The translations under genes were made by a program, and so were the position numbers. Under the pieces are notes generated by a model. The model made no database searches, was not told the origin of the DNA, and was given only the letters and a program-made list of their open reading frames with translations. A stretch of DNA of 64,000 bases from the NCBI GenBank assembly GCA_964019155.1, contig OZ025239.1, positions 101,168,371-101,232,370 of the forward strand, read 5' to 3'. Source of the stretch: Osedax fenrisi. Taxonomy: Eukaryota; Annelida; Polychaeta; Sabellida; Siboglinidae. Positions within the stretch are counted from its first letter, which is position 1. Each line of letters opens with the position of its first letter. Positions 53,035 to 64,000 of this stretch are shown in pieces.

Positions 53035-53640
53035 ACGTTAGTGTCAAGCTAAGTTCACACGTGACATTACGTAAGTTGAGGTGGTCACGTGTATAGCCAT
53101 TAATGTTGTGTTACGCATGCGCGGGACTCAATAATACTAAGTCGGGTAAGGGTTTACGTGTTTAGTTAGTCAGTAATGTATGTGTGTATGTGTGTATATG
53201 TGTGTGTGTGTGTGCGCGTGTGTGTGTGTGCGCGTGTGTGTGTATGTGTGTGTGTATGTGTGTATGTGTGTATGTATGTGTGTATGTGTGTGTGTGCGTG
53301 TGTGTGTGTGTGAATACACGACAGTGAACGACATACAGTCGACGTGCTGATTAATTAGTGGTTCATGGCGTTACTGAGTTACCGAGTGGTAGCGAGGTCC
53401 GTAGTAATTCAAGTCATTGAAAATAAGCACATTATTAATATTATTATATATCTATACGTATAAAAGAAAGTTATTATATGTTAATTTTAATATATTCACA
53501 GCATATTTACATACTAATGTAACAGTTATAGCGGCGATAACGCGCGCACACACACGCGCCCACACGTGAGCTCACACACGCGCACACACACACGAGCGCA
53601 CACACGCACGGCGTGCGCACACACGCACGCACACACCTGT
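53035..53640. promoter_or_regulatory. CACGTG / NRF1-like sites and (GT)n-(CA)n tracts before exon 4
   Basis: Two CACGTG E-boxes (about 53058 and 53087) and a TTACGCATGCGCGG sequence (about 53112, the palindromic GCGCATGCGC type) lie within 80 bp in a locally CG-rich piece. A mixed (GT)n/(GC) tract follows at about 53176-53315 and a (CA)n/(CG) tract at about 53540-53640, ending about 170 bp before exon 4. The motifs suggest regulatory DNA, but nothing in the sequence proves transcription from here. Confidence 0.3.
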
Positions 53641-53812
53641 ATCGCTGACCAGGCACGCGCGGCGCGTGATTAATATCGGTGCTGAATTTTTAATAACTGA
53701 ATTCCGTTCGCCATTATTCAACAACGCATTATTATTAATATTACGACTACGCTGCCGCTGATGATTAACAACAATAATAATAACCACTGGATACACACAA
53801 CCTGACCACTAG

Positions 53813-53967
53813 GTGGCGTGTCGTTCGGCTCACTGTTATACAACGCGCCGAGATGGTTCGACTACACGCCTCGACACAGCGCTGTATCGGTGGGTGTGAA
53901 CGCTACCACCGTCACCCACCTCGTGCCTCATAGGACCGCCTTCAGTCAGAACACGTTGTATCGCAAG
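53813..53967 (+). CDS. FMRFamide-receptor-like GPCR, coding exon 4 (TM4 end, ECL2)
   Basis: After the acceptor CCACTAG|GT the exon enters in phase 1, completing a glycine codon with the last G of exon 3. It reads GVSFGSLLYNAPRWFDYTPR then VNATTVTHLVPHR and SQNTLYRK, leaving in phase 0 at CGCAAG|gttgta. YNxPRWFxY at the end of TM4 is the hallmark of FMRFamide-receptor-like GPCRs. NAT is a possible glycosylation sequon in the second extracellular loop. Odd: I see no cysteine in this loop, although most class A receptors have one that bonds to TM3. The open frame runs on 35 codons past the donor into repetitive ACGACCTCTGT-like sequence, which I reject as coding. The donor GTTGTA is weaker than the others, but it is the one that gives a seamless YRK|VYFSWLY join. 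Confidence 0.85.
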
Positions 53968-54079
53968 GTTGTACCTCGACGACCTCTGTACGACCTCTGT
54001 ACGACCTATGTACGATGTAGGCGTATCGGTGGTGTGAGACGTGGGGTCATTACACCTGGTGGTGTGTGTGTGTAACCAA

Positions 54080-55602
54080 ACCATTCAAACGAACAGGTAT
54101 ATGTGTAGAATAGTTGATAACGAAATCGTACGGTATTGAAATAAACGGCTACAATAATACGAAATTAACTACATAAAGACTGTATATTGTACATTGTACA
54201 GTGTACACTGTACAATATGCTATAGTTAACGTAAGAACAATTCTCGATAACAGAAATGAAATATATTGTTTGGTAATTGATGGCAACCGTAATATGTTAA
54301 CGGTTTAAACTTTAACTTCTCAACCGTATTACCTAGAGGTATATATAACGAGTGTCACATGCTGTTATGGTGGTATACGATAGAACATTATTGTGTATCA
54401 ATAGATATATCACAACGTGTTCATTGTCCATACTAATTCAACAATATTCATGAAGCGAGGGAATATCTGCACCATAATAAATAAATATATTAAATATTAA
54501 ATAACTATATACTAATTATTAACTTAGTTATATCTATACAATTAGGTGATGAAAATTCGGTGATTTTTATTTTTATAATTTTATAATTGTGTGATTGACA
54601 TTTCATATTTTTATTTATTTATATACGTTTCGAGTTTTATATTTATTTTCTAATGTTAACTATCTTAAAAGAGACTATATGAAATAGTAACGAGTAGATC
54701 TCTATCAGAATAAACATGAGTAAGCTAATTCTTACAAATCTTAAATATCTTAGATTCTGAAATAAAATTTAAATTCATAGAAATATGTTCAATTAGTATT
54801 TTATTATTTAATTGAAAATTGTTAATTTTGTTAAAGTTATTTTAATTATTATTTGTCTTTAAGTTTATATAATTTATATTATATTCTTTAAAGAATACTT
54901 TTGATATGTGTTATATGTTTCTTGTAAGATTGATAAGATAATATAATACGAGTTAAATCTAATGATATAGACAAGTTATAACTTGGCAATAATATTTAAT
55001 AAATATATCAATTTTCTTTTTGTATTTCATATACAGTATTTATTAATACAAAATTTCTCTATCTACGCAAAGTAATGAATGTCACCCAGCCCGCTGTATA
55101 TGTCATAGCAGTAGTAACGAAATCGCTGAAATGTATTTTGGTTTTACGCGATTTACATACAACAATGTTTTCATATTTGTTCTATTTAATTACATGCAAT
55201 ATACGTTAGCTTTTACTAACCTCATATATATGTATAGAATTAAAAACTAAACTATCGCATTGATTTATTATATATTAGTAATTAAAACTTAGTTTTCATC
55301 ATATAAATGATGATTAAAAACAATTTTTTTTGCATTTCAAAAGTATATAGTTTGATATGATTTACATTATAAACAACACATTTATACGAAAATTCAGACT
55401 GTATAGATGGCACAGCTCGTACTTTGTGTACAAAATCGATTAGCATGATTTCGCGTAAATGGTATATATTCCTTAGAAAAATATTTATTAATATAGTACT
55501 TTTAGAATTAGATGCATTAACATGTAGAAATTAGATATTGTATTTGATCTATTAGTATATTACATTAGTAATATAAGAAAAGAGGATAATTACATAATAG
55601 CC
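54080..55602. other. Intron 4, unique part
   Basis: AT-rich, no coding signal. A palindromic TGTACATTGTACAGTGTACA cluster of short inverted repeats lies at about 54190-54215. Nothing else that I can support before the (GTA)n array. Confidence 0.45.
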
Positions 55603-58043
<2,441 letters not shown>

Positions 58044-58060
58044 AATACTACATTTAACAG

Positions 58061-58255
58061 GTGTACTTTTCCTGGTTATATGTGCCGATAATGTGCATCA
58101 TACCATTAGTGTTATTGCTGGTCCTAAACACATGTTTGGTGAGGGCAGTGAGGCGATCACAGAAACAGAGAAAGACGATGAATGTACGACAAAGTAGAGA
58201 GAACAACATAACAATGATGCTAGTGTTTGTTGTGGTGATCTTCTTTATAGGACAG
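58061..58255 (+). CDS. FMRFamide-receptor-like GPCR, coding exon 5 (TM5, ICL3, TM6)
   Basis: Between TTTAACAG|GTG and GGACAG|gtatgt, 195 bases (65 codons, phase 0 at both ends) encode VYFSWLYVPIMCIIPLVLLL then VLNTCLVRAVRRSQKQRKTM and ENNITMMLVFVVVIFFIGQ. Seen: TM5 with its proline (P217, P5.50) and LxLN end, a highly basic third intracellular loop, and TM6. The usual CWxP of TM6 is replaced: joined to exon 6 the helix reads FFIGQVPAL, where QxPA instead of CWxP is characteristic of FMRFamide-type receptors. A GTG follows the acceptor, so a start here is an illusion. The acceptor lies 17 bp after 2.4 kb of TAG-rich repeat. Confidence 0.93.
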
Positions 58256-58344
58256 GTATGTATAGAGAGTGGCGCTACCTATCGGCGTATCACTGAGATA
58301 ACTAGGTATCACTTGACCTATATTATCTAACCTAGTTATGTATA

Positions 58345-59006
58345 GGGAAAAGTAACCGATTACGGATACTCAGAAACCATAAATCCTACACAAAAATGTT
58401 TAATGAATAATATATTCATAATTATATAAATAGTCTAAATAAGTAATTTTTATTATTAAATTATTTAAAATAGTGCTGATATATCCAATAAACTGATTTT
58501 TTTATTACGTTTTTAAATTTATGAAAAAAAAATGTCAACTTAAAACCTTCTCAAGAATATACAAATTTATCGATATAAAACATATCAATATATTATTAAA
58601 AACTAAAGCATTCTAAACATTATATACATATTTGCTATATTTGTTATCAAATATTAATTAAGTTATAAGCATATATATATATAGATCATATAAGTTCCTA
58701 ATACACTCTAGATGTCTCAATACGGACACCCTATAACCAATCAGCGCTTGAACTATTCTGATTTTCATAAAAATCGCGTACGTTATAATATTAATACCAC
58801 CAATAAAGCTAAATCTAAAAATGTTATTATTTAGATACTTAACTTGTATTATTAATTATTAAAATAATAAAAATTAATAAATAAATTACTAATTAAATTA
58901 TATTAAATTATTCATAAAATTAATTATAATAATGTAATTGTAATTTATCTCATTGGTTCATCAATAATATATAGATTATCTAGTGGTATAGGGTGTCCGT
59001 ATTAAA
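58345..59006 (+). mobile_element. MITE family A copy 3, 3'-truncated, in intron 5
   Basis: It starts at TA|GGGAAAAGTAACCGATTACG and follows copy 1 collinearly through the GTATAGGGTGTCCGTATTA cluster near 58985-59003, then breaks into unrelated sequence. The second terminal repeat is missing. Same orientation as copies 1 and 2. Confidence 0.8.
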
Positions 59007-60517
59007 ATCCTATGTGGACTTGGCGAAAATAAGAGGGACCTTTTCCGAATTGTTTCCATATTTTATTAAAGAATATTTTGTGTTGTATATCGACTACTAA
59101 TTCTCCTTCATATATCAGTAATTCAAATTATCAAATGTTTAAAGTGTTCTTCTATTAGAGTGTTGATGACTTATATTACTTTTAGTTTGTTATTATAAAT
59201 ATCTTCATCTTCCACGATATAGTGATTTGTTATTTATATAGTTATGTCACCTGCCTGCTTGCATACATATAGATAGTTTAGATTTTACTAATATATTCAG
59301 TCCATATCTTGCTAATAGTCAATACGTATATATATACTTCTTATGTAATGCAATTTCCACTTTTATCTTGAATCGAGTTGTAATGTTATTCTTTAGTCGT
59401 CTTTATTAGGTATTTAACTAATTCGTATTTTCAATTTTATTAATTGTTAGTTGTGAATGTATTTTCTATTTCTTGAATTTTGTCTTTAATTAATTTTTAT
59501 TTTATTTCTTTCATACTAATTTAGAATTTTTAATAAGCGTGCAATATTATTGTTTCCCTTTTAACATAAACCTAGTAGTTCTAAATGTATAAATACTTAC
59601 AGTAGTAGTAATTATGCTGTACTTAATCTGATTATGTACTTTACTGTAATTATTTTTACCTGAACCTAACTTATTCCGATGAGTTATGTTTTCCATATAT
59701 ATATATTTTCAACTGCATACATGATCATTATAACTTGTAAATGATAAGTGTAGTACGTGCAAGTAGTAGGTTACCTATGTGTTACTGTTGCTATGTAACA
59801 CGACTGCTATAGATCTAGTCTGTAGACTATCGTCCTAAGTAATTAACAGATTTAACGACAGATTTCAGCCCTTAAATCGATAATAACTTTAGGGGAGAGT
59901 ATGGGCCTAATATTCTATTGCATATCAAAATATAAAATATAACAATATATTAGTAATAACCAGTGATGGGCACCGATCCTTTTTTCCTGGATACATACCC
60001 GATCCTTTTACAATCCCTAAATCGATCCTAAGTTTCTTACCCGGTCCCGATATTATTTATAAATTGATTAAAAAATAAAAATGAAGTTTTAAACATCTTT
60101 AAAAGCTATTTATGTAATGCTATTACAAGTACGAATATACTTACTGAAGAATTGTCAGAAAGTTTAGATAATAACAAAGTAGCAATACAGAATTAGAATA
60201 AATACAATATATTCAATATAGATCAAATAATATAACTATACTCATTACATATCCAACTATAACAACATTATTTATTCAATATAATTATATTTTTCCTTCA
60301 TAACATACGCCAGTGAAAGAGAAATAACATTTCTGATTACATTTTGAATATTTAGTTTTACTAAAAGGCAACAAAATAACATTGGTATATATAGTTTTAT
60401 TATTTATTATTTTGTATTATATATATATATATATATATATATATCATATTATATCATATCATAATTTATTTATATTTATAACATGTTATATGCATATACT
60501 ATTATGTTTTACTATAT
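59007..60517. other. Intron 5 sequence with two isolated transposon-like ends
   Basis: At 59890-59915, TA|GGGGAGAGTATGGGCCTAAT looks like the left end of a further GGGGA-type MITE with no partner in view. At 59961, CAGTGATGGGCACCGATCC looks like a hAT terminus (CAGTGATGGGC type), again without a matching right end. The rest is AT-rich with (TA)n near 60418-60445. Confidence 0.35.
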
Positions 60518-61373
60518 GGGAAAGTAACCTAGTACGGATACTTTAACAATAAATGGTATTAAAATTGTATTACTCAATATTTGTATTCAAAAATTACAAT
60601 AGATTTATATTATATGATTATAAATATTATTGTGATTTTAATATTGTATTAAATATTTGTTTTAACGGGGGTGTCCGTATTCGGTAGCCATGTAGGACGT
60701 ACCTACGGATACGGACACCCTGTGTTATAATATGGACACCCAATATGCCACTAGAATATACTATATATTATCGATGAACCAATCATATAAATTAAAATGG
60801 CATTACTTATAATTAATTTTATGAATAATTTAATATAATTTAATTAGTAATTAATTTATTACTTTTTTATTAATTAATAATTTCAAGTAAAGTATCTTAA
60901 TAATACGTATAACACGTATTAATATATTGATGGTATACATATTATATTGCACGCGATTTTTAAGGAAATTAGAATAGTCACACGCTTCGCTTTGTTTGGT
61001 TATAGGGTGTCCGTATTAGGGACTTATATGACCACTAGATATATGCTTATAACTTAATTAATATTTGATACAATATATAGCAATTATGGACATACTGTTT
61101 AGAATGCTTTAGTTTTTAATAATATGTTGTTATATTTTATATCGATACATTTGTATATTCTTGAGAAGGTTTTAAGTTGCCATTACTTTCATAAATTTAA
61201 AAATGTAATACAAAAATCAGATTACTGGATATGTCAGCACCATTTTGAATAATTAAAAAATAAAAAATATTATTTAGACTATATGTAATTATGAATATTG
61301 TATTCATTAATTTTTTTTGTATGATGTATAGTCCCTGAGATACCAAGAGTGTCCGCTTTCGGTTATTTCCCCC
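60518..61373 (-). mobile_element. Palindromic TA-flanked MITE, family A copy 4, inverted, in intron 5
   Basis: It starts GGGAAAGTAACCTAGTACGG and ends with the complement of GGGGGAAATAACCGAAAGCG next to TA. The internal order is the reverse complement of copies 1-3 (for example ACTTTAACAATAAATGG at the left instead of the right). Its right end is 157 bp before receptor exon 6. Together with copy 3 it forms an inverted pair inside intron 5. Confidence 0.85.
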
Positions 61374-61530
61374 TAGATATTACAGAACATAATCACACTG
61401 TAGACTTTATAGTTGGTTATTACAATAATATTGATTATGAAGATAATACAAATAATATTAGCAATAATAATAATTATTATAATAAAAATAACGTGTTGGT
61501 ACTAGTTGATGCCTATGCGGTTACCCGTAG

Positions 61531-61830
61531 GTACCCGCTCTCATCTACAACATGGCCTACGCTATTGACGACATACAAGTGATGACCGCTTTCGGCTACA
61601 GAGTGTTGTCCGATGTCCGCAACTTCCTGGTCAACCTGAACTCGGCCTCCAACTTCCTGTTGTACTGCGCCCTCGGTCAGAAGTTTAGACGAACATTCGT
61701 GTCTATGTTCTGCCCAAAATTCCTGCATGATTCGTCAGCTACGGTTTCTATGCAATATAGTGTTAGTTCATTATGTATACGCCTGTGTGTACGCTTGTAT
61801 GTGCTTGCATATGTTTGTTTAGATGCATAA
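61531..61830 (+). CDS. FMRFamide-receptor-like GPCR, last coding exon (end of TM6, ECL3, TM7, C-tail)
   Basis: After the acceptor TACCCGTAG|GTACCC the exon, phase 0, encodes VPALIYNMAYAIDDIQVMTA then YRVLSDVRNFLVNLNSASNF and LLYCALGQKFRRTFVSMFC, to a TAA at 61828-61830. VPAL completes TM6 (P269, P6.50). NSASNFLLYC is TM7, with the NPxxY proline replaced by F309 as is usual for FMRFamide-type receptors, followed by helix 8 basic residues and a possible palmitoylated C328. The last 20 residues (SLCIRLCVRLYVLAYVCLDA) come from a GTGT/CTTG-rich stretch and look unlike a normal tail. A splice donor before it, or a short real tail, are both possible. The joined receptor is 366 residues, within the normal range for the family. 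Confidence 0.9.
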   Translation, partial: VPALIYNMAYAIDDIQVMTAFGYRVLSDVRNFLVNLNSASNFLLYCALGQKFRRTFVSMFCPKFLHDSSATVSMQYSVSSLCIRLCVRLYVLAYVCLDA

Positions 61831-61888
61831 AATGTGGCGCTAGAACTTTAAGATAATTAAGATAATTTCCTATTCTACGTAAACTTTT

Positions 61889-61894
61889 AATAAA
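61889..61894 (+). terminator. Candidate polyadenylation signal AATAAA
   Basis: AATAAA lies 59 bp after the receptor stop codon and 24 bp before MITE B3. In such AT-rich DNA the hexamer is common by chance, so the position is the only support. Confidence 0.45.
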
Positions 61895-61917
61895 TGAATA
61901 TCCTAATTTTTAATCTA

Positions 61918-62871
61918 GGGAAAAGTCTCCGATTACCGACCACCTCCTAATACCGACCCCCTCCTAATACCGACCCCCTCTCGTATCTCAGTAACTATAA
62001 GAGATATCAAAGAATTATATAAATATGAATAAGTATATTGTTTTACAAAATATTCAATCCTACGATTGTTATTTGATAAAATGTAATATTCTGTTTTTAC
62101 TTTTTAAATATTTGAATAATAACTTTTTTTAAATCATTGTAAATACTTTATTAATTAAAAGAAAACTTAATATTTAACGCAAAATATTGTAGATCTATAA
62201 AATTATATAATTTTATAACTATTATAAAAATAATTCAATTTGAATAACTATTAACCAAAATATATTAATTATAGCAACCCATATGATTTTCCTAATACCG
62301 ACCCCCTAAATTACCCTAATACCGACCCCATGTAATTTATAATATCCAATCAAAATAGATCAGTATATTACTTTAAAATATGTCATAAGTTGTTTGTGTA
62401 TCATTGATATAGATTAAGGATTCATGATTCCATTTGATTATATACATACTGATTAATAACTAAATATTAAATAATAATATACACTATTTTAATATAATTA
62501 CTATAAAGTTTAAATTTAAATTTAATATTACTATTAAAACATAAATTCAATAAAAAATAATTGCGTGCATGTTATAATTAATTATATTTATGAATATCTA
62601 ATATGTTGTTGGATATTATAATACTAAAATTATGTATACCACGATTATTTTAGGGGGTCAGTAATAGGGGAGGGGGAGGGTATTAGGAACAGGTATCCGA
62701 TTACCGACCCCCCTGTTTATTCTTGTAAATATAATTATATAAAATTTAAAATAACCACATAGTTCATTGCCATAATATTACCCTAATTACAAAATTTCAA
62801 ATAAATATAGTTAATATTGAATAAGTTATTACAAATAATCATTTAGGGGTCGGTAATCGGAGACTTTCCCC
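61918..62871 (-). mobile_element. Palindromic TA-flanked MITE, family B copy 3
   Basis: It starts GGGAAAAGTCTCCGATTACC and ends with the complement of GGGGAAAGTCTCCGATTACC, TA at both edges. The internal order is inverted relative to B1 and B2 (TACGATTGTTATTTG block on the left). GGTCGGTA/TACCGACC motifs lie near both ends and at about 62297-62330 and 62650-62712. It begins 87 bp after the receptor stop, so it may lie in or just beyond the 3' UTR. Confidence 0.9.
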
Positions 62872-63207
62872 TATATTGCTCCTAGCTATGATATATATCA
62901 TATGAGATAAAGGATGATAATAATTCCATAGATTACAACGTTACTAATTGTAGATAGATAAAACCTATATGTTTTAAAATATAAGAATATATATATATAT
63001 AGGTTTAATATTTCCTATATTTAATCGATACAATTATAACTAGATTTCAATATTTGTCAAAAAGATACTACAGTATTCTATATTTTAATTTTAATTATAT
63101 TATTATAAAAAATCCTTAATAATTATAGGATTAGTTATCTATAATTATCAAATTAGAAATTATTATACAATACAAATAAGTATAGGATTGTAGATATGTT
63201 GGATGTA

Positions 63208-63470
63208 GGGAGAGAACGGAGTAGTGGCTGATAATGTATATGCCTTAGCATATACTTCTAATATATCGATTAATACTGAATTTAAGATCTTATTTTTTTT
63301 TTAATTTGCTATCAATCATATATGTTTAGAATACTGTGATTTCACTTTTATATATTACTGAATATTATTAACTATTTATTAAGCAGTAAAAAAGGCATAC
63401 AAAAGCATTAAAATAAAGCAAGTACGGGTAGTGGCCGATATTATCAGAATATACAATAGGTGTCTAGTAA
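63208..63470 (+). mobile_element. MITE family D copy 2, cut by a LINE
   Basis: It starts GGGAGAGAACGGAGTAGTGG after TA and follows copy 1 (50300-50810) through GCAAGTACGGGTAGTGGCCG (about 63418-63437) and CAATAGGTGTCTAGTAA. There the LINE tail CCTTTAACCTTTAACC begins. The other half of the MITE is presumably beyond the window. Confidence 0.75.
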
Positions 63471-64000
63471 CCTTTAACCTTTAACCTTGGGGTTTCACCA
63501 CTTCTTTTAGTAGATAGTACTACTACTCAGACGTGGGTAATTAAAAATTACAGGCTATAAGCAGCTTTGAACAAGTGTGTTTTTAGTAATTTTTTAAAGG
63601 AACTAGTTATGTTATTTGTTCTAAGCATATCCGGCAGTTGATTCCATAATTTAGATGCTGCGGCTTTGAATGATCTATGGCCAAACTGCGAATGATAATG
63701 ATTTGTAACCAGCTTGAATTTATGGGTATCGCGAATGTTTCTAGAGTAGTTCTTCAGTTCAAGAATGTTGCAGAGATAGTCTGGATAACCACAGTGTAAA
63801 GCTATATGAGTAGTTAATAGCAATTTGTATATTATTCTGTATTTTATTGGCAACCAGTGCAGTTCTTTCATTTTAGCAGTGACTGACTCATGAGAGGATT
63901 TAGGCATATTGAATATTATACGGATCGCTCTTCTTTGAATTTTATTGAGTTTACTGAGGTGCGATTCTGGAAGTTCTACTAGGAGGAGGTTGCAGTAATC
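63471..64000 (-). mobile_element. LINE ORF2 C-terminus (CR1/L2-like), continues beyond the window
   Basis: The - strand frame is open from the window edge (64000) to a stop at 63548: DYCNLLLVELPESHLSKLNK, IQRRAIRIIFNMPKS, LHWLPIKYRIIYKLLLTTHI, FGHRSFKAAASKLWNQLPDM and FKKLLKTHLFKAAYSL. These are the DYCNSLL, LHWLPVxxRIxYK and LWNxLP motifs of CR1/L2/Rex-type LINEs. No stop or frameshift is seen in these 150 codons, so it is younger than the other LINE remains. The 3' UTR carries a TAGTAGTACTATCTACTA hairpin and ends in (GGTTAAA)n. Inserted in MITE D2. Confidence 0.9.

Noticed and set aside
53968..54075. Continuation of the exon 4 frame (35 codons)
   Set aside because: It shows no TM5 and is repetitive. 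The join at 53967 to 58061 gives a seamless TM5.

Overview
This window is nuclear DNA from a multicellular animal. It is strongly AT-rich, full of (TA)n and other simple repeats, carries several families of non-LTR retrotransposon and DNA transposon, and contains one spliced host gene. No prokaryotic operon, rRNA, genuine tRNA or CRISPR array was seen. The receptor type and transposon mix suggest an invertebrate, perhaps a spiralian, but the taxon is a low-confidence inference.

The only host gene I can support is a class A (rhodopsin-family) G-protein-coupled receptor of the FMRFamide-receptor-like neuropeptide type. It is on the + strand and split into six coding exons: 23144-23267, 26276-26454, 26902-27049, 53813-53967, 58061-58255 and 61531-61830. 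All ten splice sites are GT/AG, intron phases match at every junction (1, 0, 1, 0, 0), and the joined frame is open for 366 codons from a plausible ATG to a stop. All seven membrane segments fall in order. The gene spans 38.7 kb because its introns have been invaded by repeats.

Layout. 1-23 kb (upstream): a 3' LINE scrap at 1-67, a degenerate LINE on the - strand (1.7-4.3 kb), three long minisatellites with 13-, 14- and 15-bp units (5.1-5.5, 7.8-8.7, 10.0-11.0 kb), more LINE remains, palindromic TA-flanked MITEs at 13.0 and 16.1 kb, and two tRNA-derived SINEs at 19.7-20.3 kb. 23.1-27.0 kb: exons 1-3, with intron 1 filled by a (TAC)n array split by a 5'-truncated LINE. 27.05-53.8 kb (intron 3): a 7.4-kb minisatellite of a 12-bp unit, a hAT-like MITE, a SINE, a pogo/Tigger-like element interrupted by a second TA-flanked element, several MITEs and a LINE carcass. 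53.8-58.3 kb: exon 4, intron 4 with about 2.4 kb of (GTA)n and derivatives, exon 5. 58.3-61.9 kb: intron 5 with two inverted MITEs, exon 6 and a polyadenylation signal. 62-64 kb: MITEs and a LINE running off the window.

Most striking points: (i) the fragmented but intact receptor gene; (ii) complementary repeat arrays, (TAC)n in intron 1 and (GTA)n in intron 4, which could pair in the pre-mRNA around exons 2-4; (iii) four MITE families that share TA-GGGGA-type ends but each carry a different repeated internal motif; (iv) two related loci with a hairpin whose stem shows three compensatory base-pair changes; (v) a Tigger-like element encoding only a CENP-B-type DNA-binding region.
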